Assembly (NCBI GenBank): GCA_023136145.1
Contig: JAGLRU010000439.1
Coordinates: forward strand, 1 to 6,407
Length of the DNA: 6,407 nucleotides
Direction of reading: 5' to 3'
From: Alphaproteobacteria bacterium
Lineage (GTDB): Bacteria; Pseudomonadota; Alphaproteobacteria; Micavibrionales; UBA2020
Of this stretch, positions 1 through 5,661 are shown in pieces (the first letter of the stretch is position 1; every line of letters starts with the position of its first letter). Position numbers and translations under genes: made by a program. The notes beneath the pieces are model-generated. The model saw only the letters and a list, made by a program, of their open reading frames with translations. It had not been told where the DNA came from and ran no database searches.

Positions 1-66
1 AAAGTCGTTAATATGAGGCCATATCTAGGCAAAGTGGTGGGAGTGAGACAGGGAAGCTTCGTATGA
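1..66 (+). CDS. Possible 3' end of an upstream gene (partial)
   Basis: Frame 1 is open from the window edge to a TGA at 64-66, giving 21 residues (KVVNMRPYLG...QGSFV). The stop overlaps the yraN start as ATGA, the classic layout for translationally coupled genes. In many proteobacteria the neighbour upstream of yraN is rsmI (16S rRNA methyltransferase), but these residues do not resemble an RsmI C-terminus that I recognise. The other two plus frames also close within the first 16 bases, so the upstream gene could instead end there. Reading this as coding rests only on the open frame and the ATGA overlap. Confidence 0.3.
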   Translation, partial: KVVNMRPYLGKVVGVRQGSFV

Positions 67-404
67 GAACAAGCCATCAGAAAGGACTTAGAGCCGAGGC
101 GTTCGCTGGGCTGTATCTGCGTTTGAAGGGATATCGTGTGCTGGAGGAGAGGTGGAAAACGCATCTGGGAGAAATTGATCTGATCATTAGGAGGGGGAGA
201 CGGCTGGCATTTGTTGAGGTTAAGTTGAGAGGAACGGCGGAGGCGGCGGTAGAAGCCATTCATTCAAAAAACAGATCTCGCGTTAGGAATGCGGCGGAAC
301 TTTACCTGCAAAAGCATCCAGAGTATAATGACTGGGAACTGAGCTTTGATGCTTTGGTTATGGTGTCTGGTGCTTGGCCAAAGCATATTAGAAATGCTTG
401 GTGA
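63..404 (+). CDS. yraN: YraN / UPF0102 family nuclease-like protein
   Basis: A 113-residue protein, near the usual length of the UPF0102 (YraN) family, whose fold is that of restriction-endonuclease-like/Holliday-junction resolvase nucleases. Its exact cellular role is not settled. Visible family signatures are the N-terminal KGLRAEAFAGLYLRLKGY stretch (residues 7-24), GEIDLI at 36-41 and FVEVK at 50-54. E37, D39, E52 and K54 supply the D/E-ExK-like acidic and lysine residues of this fold. A C-terminal FDAL and WPKHIRNAW segment is typical of alphaproteobacterial members. The ATG is preceded by AGGGAA at 50-55, 7 bases upstream, and overlaps a TGA in frame 1 as ATGA, which suggests coupling to an upstream gene. 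The dolP-like gene starts 27 bases after the stop, so the two are probably co-transcribed. No truncation is apparent. Confidence 0.93.
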   Translation: MRTSHQKGLRAEAFAGLYLRLKGYRVLEERWKTHLGEIDLIIRRGRRLAFVEVKLRGTAEAAVEAIHSKNRSRVRNAAELYLQKHPEYNDWELSFDALVMVSGAWPKHIRNAW

Positions 405-416
405 TTTAAATCGGAA

Positions 417-423
417 AAGGTGG
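417..423 (+). promoter_or_regulatory. Ribosome binding site fixing the dolP-like start
   Basis: AAGGTGG lies 8 bases upstream of the ATG at 432. Two in-frame GTG codons (420 and 423) overlap this purine-rich element itself and have no comparable site in front of them. The ATG at 432 is therefore the preferred start. Confidence 0.6.
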
Positions 424-431
424 TGTTATCA

Positions 432-1067
432 ATGTTTAAAGAAACAAAATATGTTCGATTTTCTTTGCTGTTTCTACCTTCAATTCTCTGCTTGCTGTCT
501 TCTGGATGCAATCCTGTCGGGGTTGCGGCGGGTGTTGGAGCATCGGTGGGCGTTGCTGTGGCTCAGGAGGGCGGTTTTCGTACATCCATAACGGATAACA
601 CCATTCAGTTGAAGATCAATGACTTGTGGTTAAAGTATAATTTTGAAATGTTCCGCAAATTGAGGACAACGGTTAAGGAGGGCAGGGTGCTTATTATTGG
701 CTCCGTTCCCAATCCTGACATGCGCGTGGAGGCGATCCGCCTTGCGTGGCAGGCCGATGGTGTGAAGCAGATATTAAATGAAATTACGGTGGATGACGGG
801 AGCGGAATCACGACGATGCTTATGGATGGCTGGACCACCAGTAATCTCAAGACCAAGCTGTTGTTGGATAAACATATACAATCTATTAATTATAACATTG
901 ATACGGTGAACGGTAGCGTCTACTTGATGGGAATCGCGCAGGATCAGAAGGAGCTTGATCACGTGATTGGGTATGCGCGCAATGCTAGCAGGGTCAACAA
1001 TGTAGTCAGCTATGTCCGTTTGCGTGGGGAGAAGCCCGCAGGCGTTATGGAGCCGTCTAAGGATTGA
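432..1067 (+). CDS. dolP: Dual-BON-domain outer-membrane lipoprotein, DolP/YraP-like
   Basis: A 211-residue exported protein. Residues 8-24 form a hydrophobic signal segment ending in LLSSGC, with Cys26 as the probable lipidated residue. Ser at -3 is a slight departure from the usual Leu lipobox. A small-residue, Gly/Ala/Val-rich stretch (29-48) follows. Two BON domains come next, at about 56-122 and 135-198, each ending in a glycine-containing strand of the G-x-V-x-L/I-x-G type (GRVLIIGSV, GSVYLMGIA). Known DolP (YraP) of E. coli is a 191-residue lipoprotein with two BON domains that binds anionic phospholipid and supports outer-membrane integrity and the BAM machinery. The same role here is inferred from architecture and from the position next to yraN, a pairing shared with Gammaproteobacteria. 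The spacing to yraN is 27 bases. A non-coding gap and a terminator follow. Confidence 0.88.
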   Translation: MFKETKYVRFSLLFLPSILCLLSSGCNPVGVAAGVGASVGVAVAQEGGFRTSITDNTIQLKINDLWLKYNFEMFRKLRTTVKEGRVLIIGSVPNPDMRVEAIRLAWQADGVKQILNEITVDDGSGITTMLMDGWTTSNLKTKLLLDKHIQSINYNIDTVNGSVYLMGIAQDQKELDHVIGYARNASRVNNVVSYVRLRGEKPAGVMEPSKD

Positions 1068-1187
1068 ATTGATCGCTGATAAAGTGTTTTTTCTGTGTGA
1101 AGAAGAGGTGAGTCTGTATCCAGAAAATGATAGCAACGGGGAAAAGCGGCATATTTGATTTGTATTATAGTAAATAAAGGCGAAAAA

Positions 1188-1256
1188 ATGAAGCTAGAAG
1201 TTGAAAGTCGGGATATACTATTTCTGACTTTCGATTTATGTTTTTGTTTTTTTTGA
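1188..1256 (+). CDS. Candidate 22-residue leader peptide
   Basis: ATG at 1188 is preceded by AAAGG (1176-1180) with a 7-base gap and opens a 22-codon frame ending in TGA at 1254-1256. The product would be MKLEVESRDILFLTFDLCFC followed by two Phe. The frame runs through the whole terminator hairpin, and its stop is the first base pair or two before the ribosome binding site of the next gene. A ribosome translating it would melt the hairpin. This layout fits a translated attenuator, but the C-terminal Phe/Cys codons come simply from the T-tract, so the frame may be open by chance. There is no independent evidence that it is translated. Confidence 0.25.
   Translation: MKLEVESRDILFLTFDLCFCFF
1201..1254 (+). 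terminator. Intrinsic terminator upstream of the four-helix membrane protein gene
   Basis: A 13-bp stem pairs 1201-1213 with 1222-1234. Its core GAAAGTC/GACTTTC is perfect and three G-U pairs lie in the inner and outer parts. The loop is 8 bases. A T-rich tract runs from 1235 to 1254, including 13 T in the last 14 bases. It would end transcripts of the yraN/dolP-like genes, or act as an attenuator for the gene at 1270, whose ribosome binding site begins immediately after the T-tract. Confidence 0.7.
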
Positions 1257-1269
1257 AAGGATTGTCACA

Positions 1270-1698
1270 ATGGGTCTTATTACACTGGTTCTTCTTCTTG
1301 CCTTTACGGTTCTTTATCTCAGCAAATTTCTGAAGAAAAAGCCAGATATCTTGACACAGGTTGTTGAAAAAATTACGGAGCATATTGATGTTATTGCCGT
1401 ATGGGGTGTTTTGTACGGGATTATAGCTACATCAATGACGATTATCATGACTTTCGGTCCTGCCGAAATGCTGCTTCGCATTTCTGCAAATGTGATGATT
1501 ATCCTGATGTCGTTGCCGTTTGTTTTCGATCGGATCGTTGAGAAACTCGATGAAAAATTTCATGAAAAAATGCGAATGAATCCGGCCATTGTCAAGGAAG
1601 CCAAGCATATTGTCGAATGGGTAACGCGTAAGGGAGAATGTGTTGGCTATACTGGTGTAGTTGTTAGCCTGTTATTGTTTGCTGTAATTTTCAACTAA
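1270..1698 (+). CDS. Small integral membrane protein of unknown function
   Basis: A 142-residue protein that I do not recognise as a named family. Predicted membrane segments are about 3-20, 41-62, 67-87 and 124-141. Lys-rich KKK (22-24) follows the first helix. A charged, probably amphipathic segment (88-122, EKLDEKFHEKMR...) lies between helices 3 and 4, so most of the soluble part sits on one side of the membrane. The start is supported by AAGGA at 1257-1261, 8 bases upstream. Its immediate upstream neighbour is an intrinsic terminator, with no obvious promoter in between, so expression must come from read-through or from a promoter upstream of the hairpin. It ends 20 bases before the convergent M48 gene. 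The alternation of hydrophobic and charged segments and the clean ribosome binding site argue for a real gene. Confidence 0.75.
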   Translation: MGLITLVLLLAFTVLYLSKFLKKKPDILTQVVEKITEHIDVIAVWGVLYGIIATSMTIIMTFGPAEMLLRISANVMIILMSLPFVFDRIVEKLDEKFHEKMRMNPAIVKEAKHIVEWVTRKGECVGYTGVVVSLLLFAVIFN

Positions 1699-1718
1699 TA
1701 GTTAAACATCTCATTGGC

Positions 1719-2699
1719 TTAACGTTTAATTTCAGATGGAACGTCATAGGGAAATAGATTAAGTGATGAAGGGTGTTGCTGCTCGGTTCCTTCCTCATAA
1801 TTTTGTATTTTCTCTATTTGCGTTTGTTCTATGGGTTCTTGTATCATGAAGACAATTAGGAAAAATATTAAATAAATAAAGATGGCACTGCTTATGCTAG
1901 GGCGTGGAACGAAAATTGCCAGCAGATAGGCAAATGGATTGCGGTGAGGCATTTTTTTTTGTGGAAAGTCGGGAGAGATTCGCGCCAGTCGTTTCGTCAG
2001 CCATGGATAGGAAGAAATCAGTTCATGGAAAGACATCCAGAAGCTGCGTGTATCTTTTGTTTGTTCGATATAGGCGGACATATTCATATCTTTCCATCGG
2101 CTGCTGCCAACGGCAAGAAGTGCGATTGCCTGTTGAGCGGAGGAGGCGTTTTCACAGCAAAAAGCTCCGTGAAGGTCGGCTGTATATTCCTGTGCTCGGT
2201 ATATGGCAGCTCCTAGCAACGGCAGGACGGAAGATGGAAGAAAAAATAGCCTCCACAGCAAATGCTTCCTGCGAACGTGACCAAGTTCGTGACCGATATA
2301 GAAATTGATAGCATCGGGATTTTCTTGTAGGTCATCAATGATGTCGGACAATAAAACGATATATTGCTTTCTGAGAAATTGTATCACGAAAGCGTTAAAA
2401 ACGCCGTTTCCGTTGATAAGGTAGACTGTGGGTATTTTCTTAAGCTTTAGCTTTTCTGCACATGCTTTTATTTTTTCATCTAGATCGGGGAACTGGTCTG
2501 TGGAAATTAAAGCTCCGCTTCCTCGAAAATGACTGATAAAGCCGGATTGTGCGAAAAGATATACAAGAAAAAAAGGAGGGACTAAAAAAAAAGCTATTCC
2601 TTTGCTCAGGTAAATCACTGTCCCCCAGAATAGGAGCGATATAACGAAGGAAACATTGAAAAGAGAAGACTCGTGTTTGTAGATTAATTTAGTTTCCAT
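1719..2699 (-). CDS. M48 family membrane zinc metallopeptidase
   Basis: A 326-residue protein, counting from the second of two tandem ATG codons. Two hydrophobic segments lie at about 14-31 and 34-52. The M48 peptidase domain spans about 70-245. The zinc site is complete: HELGH at 137-141 gives two His ligands and the catalytic Glu, and EYTAD at 171-175 gives the third ligand Glu171 and the conserved Asp. A YPWLTKRLARI segment (about 231-241) occupies the place of the usual HP...R motif of the family, with Tyr instead of His. A further membrane helix lies at about 268-287, followed by a charged tail rich in Glu/Gln. M48 enzymes of this membrane type (HtpX-like) usually take part in membrane protein quality control. 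That role here is inference. The gene lies 67 bases after the VWA gene, on the same strand but beyond a strong terminator, and converges on the small membrane protein gene. Confidence 0.9.
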   Translation of the reverse strand: METKLIYKHESSLFNVSFVISLLFWGTVIYLSKGIAFFLVPPFFLVYLFAQSGFISHFRGSGALISTDQFPDLDEKIKACAEKLKLKKIPTVYLINGNGVFNAFVIQFLRKQYIVLLSDIIDDLQENPDAINFYIGHELGHVRRKHLLWRLFFLPSSVLPLLGAAIYRAQEYTADLHGAFCCENASSAQQAIALLAVGSSRWKDMNMSAYIEQTKDTRSFWMSFHELISSYPWLTKRLARISPDFPQKKMPHRNPFAYLLAIFVPRPSISSAIFIYLIFFLIVFMIQEPIEQTQIEKIQNYEEGTEQQHPSSLNLFPYDVPSEIKR

Positions 2700-2705
2700 C
2701 ATTCA

Positions 2706-2710
2706 CTCCT
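2706..2710 (-). promoter_or_regulatory. Ribosome binding site deciding the M48 start
   Basis: On the minus strand AGGAG (2710 to 2706) is followed by TGA and then two consecutive ATG codons. The gap is 3 bases to the first ATG (2702-2700), too short for efficient initiation, and 6 bases to the second (2699-2697). The second ATG is preferred. The difference is a single Met. Confidence 0.6.
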
Positions 2711-2715
2711 GTATC

Positions 2716-2751
2716 AAAAAAAAACGAGCCGGATAAATTACCCGGCTCGTT
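2716..2751 (-). terminator. Strong intrinsic terminator after the VWA gene
   Basis: Reading on the minus strand, a perfect 10-bp GC-rich stem (AACGAGCCGG/CCGGCTCGTT, arms 2751-2742 and 2732-2723) with a 9-base loop is followed by nine T (2724-2716; the last arm bases overlap the tract). It begins 14 bases after the stop of the VWA gene, so it should end the sigma factor/VWA transcript. It also lies directly in front of the M48 ribosome binding site, leaving no room for a separate promoter between them. On the plus strand the hairpin is followed by GTTCTTT, a poorer tract, so it works mainly leftward. Confidence 0.88.
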
Positions 2752-2765
2752 CTTTCCGGTGTTTT

Positions 2766-5102
2766 TTATGGCTGCATTGCTGCTGCCGATTTTGCCAAGC
2801 GTACCAGATTGATAAATTCAGTTCTATAGCCGAAAGTATCTTTTCCGCGTGCGTTGTTGGCGATTTCAATCACTTGATCATAAGTTAGTTTTCCGGTGTA
2901 TTTCCCGCCTTTAAGGAGTTGTCCGAATCCGGCGACACTCGCTGCAAAGCGGATATCGTTCGGAAGATTGTTAAAGCCTGCTTCATCGGACACCGTGACA
3001 GGACGTTCGATCAGTTTGGAGACGTCTTCCTTAGGCAGTTTGTAGCGGATTTTTAGGAAGGCGTATTCATTGCCGACTTTTTTATCCTCTCCGACTTTTT
3101 GCTTTTCTGCATAGCGCAGGTCATCAACGAGAGTGGGTGCACCGGACGGTGTGATTTCGTAGAGTGCAGTCACTGAGTGTCCAGAGCCGATTTCACCAGC
3201 ATCCACCTTATCGTTGTTAAAGTCCTCACGTTTTAGGGCGCGTGTTTCGTATCCGATCAGGCGGTATTCCTTTACAGATGCTTTGTTGAATTCGACCTGT
3301 ATTTTCACGTCCTTTGCGATTGTGAAGAGTGTTGAGGAGGCTTCCTGCACTAGCACCTTACGAGCTTCGCTTAGTGTGTCGATATAGGCTGCGTTTCCGT
3401 TGCCGTTTTGTGCGAGAGCTTGCATCATGCTGTCGTTGTAGTTCCCTGCGCCGAAACCAAGTACAGACAAGGAGATGCCGGTATCGCGCTTGCGCTCGAT
3501 AAAGTCTTTCAGCTCCTTCTGATTGGTGATTCCGACATTAAAGTCACCGTCTGTCGCCAGAATAACGCGGTTTACGCCATCTTTGACGAAGCTTCTTTCG
3601 GCGAGATTATATGCTTGACGGATGCCTTCCGCACCTGCGGTTGAGCCACCTGACTTTAATCTTTCAAGTGCCTCTATGATTTTATGCTTTTCACTGGCTT
3701 TGGTTGGTTCCAGTACAGTTCCTGCACTGCCTGCATAGACAACGATGCCAACGGTATCATCTGGATTTAAGCTATCCAGTAGCATTTTAAGAGAGTTTTT
3801 AAGTAGCGGCAGCTTGTCAGGGCTGTTCATGGAGCCGGACACATCAAGCAGGAACACGAGATTGGATTTTGGTTTTTCGGCTGGAGCAATATCATAGCCC
3901 TTGATGCCTATATGTAGAATTTTGTTTCCCGATTTCCATGGGCTGTCGTAAACCGCAATCGTTGGTTTAAAAGGCTGCTCCTTGCTGTCAGCGACCGGAT
4001 AGTTGTAATCGAAGTAGTTAATCATTTCTTCGACACGTATGGCGTTTTTCTGCGGCAGGACACCACGATTGAGCTTCTTTCGCGCAAAGGTATAGGATGC
4101 TGTATCAACGTCAATCGAGAAAGTTGATACTGGCTCTGCCGCGACTATTTTTACGGAATTTTCATCGGCATGTTCAAACTTATCGCGTCCTACGTCTTTA
4201 TAATAAGCCTGTCCGGCTTCGTCTTTTAATAACCTGGTGTTGTTCATGGTGACGGACTGTGGTCTTATTCTCCCATCCATCATTTTCGTCTTATGGGAGA
4301 ATGGTGCTATTAGTCCTCTACCTGTTATCAATCCTTCCGCTACCGACATGCTGGGCGACGGCAAACCTTTATCCATTGTTTTTTTTGTTGGGTCGGCTTT
4401 ACCCTCTTCCTCAATTCGTTCTCCACCGCGTAAATCTCCAATGATAGCTGGCTTTTTTGTCTTGCCAATTACCCACTTCTGCGGAGTGGGTTTTGATGAA
4501 ATGACTCCACTGTCTTCCATTTCATTTTGAAGTGATTTTTCCTTGGCAGCCATTCGAGCTTCTTGCGGTACTTCGATATATGCAGAATCTGGCATATTTT
4601 CTTTTGCGTCTTGCAACTGATCTTGTGGCTGAATCATCGGGGTTGGGCTGACTGCTATTTCGTCAACTCTTTCCATTTTTCTTTTAAGGAAATTTTCCTT
4701 AGCAATCATCCGAGCTTTCTGATCTGCATCTGCCTTTAACGGTACAACCGTTGTTTCGGGGACAGTTTTTGGTGCCGTTTTGACAATGGGCTGACTAACC
4801 GGCTGAATGCGTGACATTTGTTCTGTGAAAAAGGGCGTTCCAAGAACAGCGGCGATGGCAGCGACCGACACGGCACCTGCCACTCCTGATAAGACATATT
4901 TCTTTTTCATGTAAAATCTCCTGATAAGGTTAAAAAGATTGATGCTGGTAGGACGATGAGTTTTTGCTTTCCCTTGGGTTTTTTCCTGCAATTTTTTGTC
5001 GAAAACCGCCATTGCAGCCGCAACTGCTTGATTTTGTGCTTCTTTTGATGGTTCGGGCGCGCAAAGATGCGAGAGCGTTTCTTTCAGTTTATTTTCATCC
5101 AT
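2766..5102 (-). CDS. YfbK-like VWA-domain protein with N-terminal cytoplasmic segment and membrane anchor
   Basis: A 778-residue protein. Residues 1-64 are polar and helical, and a membrane helix follows at about 69-90 behind a KKK stretch. Residues 95-295 form a Pro/Lys/Glu-rich linker with a duplicated segment. The N-terminal VWA-associated domain lies at about 296-390 (VSTFSIDVDTASYTFARK...). The VWA domain (about 413-590) has an intact MIDAS metal site: DVSGS at 420-424, T488 and D518 in ATDGD. The C-terminal YfbK-type domain (DUF3520-like) spans about 600-778 and includes the conserved NLPNDIRFAASVAGFGQLLK region. VWA domains bind protein partners through a divalent metal. This one should face the periplasm. 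The start is supported by AAAGGAG with a 6-base gap, and it overlaps the sigma factor stop by 8 bases. That coupling suggests a membrane partner or anti-sigma factor, but no HxxxCxxC zinc motif is present. A second start is possible at M65. Confidence 0.92.
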   Translation of the reverse strand: MDENKLKETLSHLCAPEPSKEAQNQAVAAAMAVFDKKLQEKTQGKAKTHRPTSINLFNLIRRFYMKKKYVLSGVAGAVSVAAIAAVLGTPFFTEQMSRIQPVSQPIVKTAPKTVPETTVVPLKADADQKARMIAKENFLKRKMERVDEIAVSPTPMIQPQDQLQDAKENMPDSAYIEVPQEARMAAKEKSLQNEMEDSGVISSKPTPQKWVIGKTKKPAIIGDLRGGERIEEEGKADPTKKTMDKGLPSPSMSVAEGLITGRGLIAPFSHKTKMMDGRIRPQSVTMNNTRLLKDEAGQAYYKDVGRDKFEHADENSVKIVAAEPVSTFSIDVDTASYTFARKKLNRGVLPQKNAIRVEEMINYFDYNYPVADSKEQPFKPTIAVYDSPWKSGNKILHIGIKGYDIAPAEKPKSNLVFLLDVSGSMNSPDKLPLLKNSLKMLLDSLNPDDTVGIVVYAGSAGTVLEPTKASEKHKIIEALERLKSGGSTAGAEGIRQAYNLAERSFVKDGVNRVILATDGDFNVGITNQKELKDFIERKRDTGISLSVLGFGAGNYNDSMMQALAQNGNGNAAYIDTLSEARKVLVQEASSTLFTIAKDVKIQVEFNKASVKEYRLIGYETRALKREDFNNDKVDAGEIGSGHSVTALYEITPSGAPTLVDDLRYAEKQKVGEDKKVGNEYAFLKIRYKLPKEDVSKLIERPVTVSDEAGFNNLPNDIRFAASVAGFGQLLKGGKYTGKLTYDQVIEIANNARGKDTFGYRTEFINLVRLAKSAAAMQP
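4267..4302. repeat. Perfect 10-bp inverted repeat inside the VWA gene linker
   Basis: ATTCTCCCAT at 4267-4276 and ATGGGAGAAT at 4293-4302 are exact reverse complements, separated by 16 bases. The outer bases add two possible G-U pairs. It lies in the part coding for the linker (around residues 267-279), where amino-acid constraint is low. No T-tract follows it on either strand. Confidence 0.6.
4471..4494. repeat. Hairpin with short T-tract inside the VWA gene linker
   Basis: A 9-bp stem pairs 4471-4479 with 4483-4491 (one G-T pair) around the three bases TGC. The plus-strand side ends in TTTT at 4491-4494. It looks like a weak terminator on the strand antisense to the VWA gene, but no antisense gene is visible, so its role is unknown. 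Confidence 0.45.
4482..4721 (-). repeat. Duplicated segment in the VWA protein linker
   Basis: Residues 128-155 and 180-207 align without gaps, exactly 52 residues apart. They share Q-x-ARM-x-AKE, L, ME and PTP. Over the first 17 codons, 38 of 51 bases are identical by my count (4721-4671 versus 4565-4515), so the duplication is visible in the DNA as well as in the protein. The two copies are separated by about 24 residues of unrelated sequence. Confidence 0.7.
4908..4922 (-). promoter_or_regulatory. Internal ribosome binding site and ATG within the VWA gene
   Basis: On the minus strand AGGAG (4922-4918) lies 7 bases before an in-frame ATG at 4910-4908, which codes for Met65. The product from here would begin MKKKYVLSGVAGAV, a short basic start followed directly by the membrane helix, like a complete signal-anchor N-terminus. 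The site is at least as good as the one at the annotated start. Both starts may be used, or Met65 may be an ancestral start onto which the cytoplasmic segment was added. Confidence 0.5.
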
Positions 5103-5652
5103 GACGCGCTCCTTTCTGTCCTGTCTCCAGTGTTCCGGTAATTTTTTTGCGTGCTTCGTGCAACCGCCATGAAATTGTACCTTCTGGACATTTCAGCGTC
5201 TCTCCCGCCTCCTTGTGGCTTAAGCCTTGCCAGAAGACGAGTATAACGGTTTCTTTTAACGATTCAGGTAAGGCAGAAATTGCGGTCAGAACATCTTTGT
5301 ATATAAGTTTTTGTTCAGGCGATGGCTCCGGCGAGGTATATTGCACGTCCTCAAAAATCGGCTGCTCGCGTGCAGTTTTGCGGTTTTTGGCTTTGTAATA
5401 ATCTTTTGTTGTATTGATGACTATGCGGCAAAGCCATGTTGTGAAAGAAGATTCAAATCTGAACGCATTGATATTGGCAGCAAGTTTTATCGTTGCTTCT
5501 TGCGCGATGTCTTCCGCGTCTTCTCGAATTCCACACCATTGCCATGCAACCCTGAACATAAGCTTGTAATGCCTTTCTACGAGCATGGAAAAAGATTGAC
5601 GGTCTCCCGCCTGAGCCTTGTAGATCAGCTCGTGATCTGTGATCTCGGCCAT
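5095..5652 (-). CDS. ECF-type RNA polymerase sigma factor
   Basis: A 185-residue sigma-70 family protein of the extracytoplasmic function type, with only regions 2 and 4. Region 2 spans about 22-90: LVERHYKLMFRVAW, then DAEDIAQEA (45-53) for core binding, and the FESSFTTWLCRIVIN segment (66-80). Region 4 spans about 120-172: LPESLKETVILVFWQGLSHKEAGE leads into the helix-turn-helix, with CPEGTISWRLHEARKK as recognition helix and its flank (155-170). Such factors direct RNA polymerase to a small regulon, normally in response to an envelope signal relayed by a membrane partner. The start is supported by AAAGG 6 bases upstream. It begins 9 bases after the PEP-utilising enzyme gene and overlaps the VWA gene by 8 bases, so the VWA protein is the best candidate partner. 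The target promoters cannot be read from this window. Confidence 0.93.
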   Translation of the reverse strand: MAEITDHELIYKAQAGDRQSFSMLVERHYKLMFRVAWQWCGIREDAEDIAQEATIKLAANINAFRFESSFTTWLCRIVINTTKDYYKAKNRKTAREQPIFEDVQYTSPEPSPEQKLIYKDVLTAISALPESLKETVILVFWQGLSHKEAGETLKCPEGTISWRLHEARKKITGTLETGQKGARHG

Positions 5653-5661
5653 ATTCTGCCT

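Larger units (their letters stand above)
1068..1269 (+). other. Gene-poor interval between the dolP-like gene and the membrane protein gene
   Basis: These 202 bases hold no convincing full gene. What can be seen is an AT-rich stretch with TATTAT at 1163-1168 but no good -35 box at the right distance, a 22-codon open frame with its own ribosome binding site (1188-1256), an intrinsic terminator hairpin (1201-1254), and the ribosome binding site of the next gene (AAGGA, 1257-1261). Confidence 0.6.

Noticed and set aside
774..1136. Minus-strand frame of 120 codons
   Set aside because: It is opposite the BON-domain lipoprotein gene and has no ribosome binding site or recognisable sequence.
1140..1171. 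Promoter with TATTAT at 1163-1168
   Set aside because: No acceptable -35 box is found 16-18 bases upstream in this AT-rich stretch, and an extended -10 is not properly spaced.
1127..1177. Sixteen-codon frame MIATGKSGIF...
   Set aside because: No ribosome binding site lies at a workable distance and it shows no other sign of coding.
1699..1731. Inverted repeat TTAAAC/GTTTAA between the convergent genes as a shared terminator
   Set aside because: The stem is short and almost all A-T, the loop is 16 bases, and no T-tract follows on either strand. It is too weak to call.
1904..2308. Open frames of 134 and 90 codons on the plus strand
   Set aside because: They lie wholly opposite the M48 gene, whose minus-strand frame has clear catalytic motifs. 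Their products show no recognisable domain.
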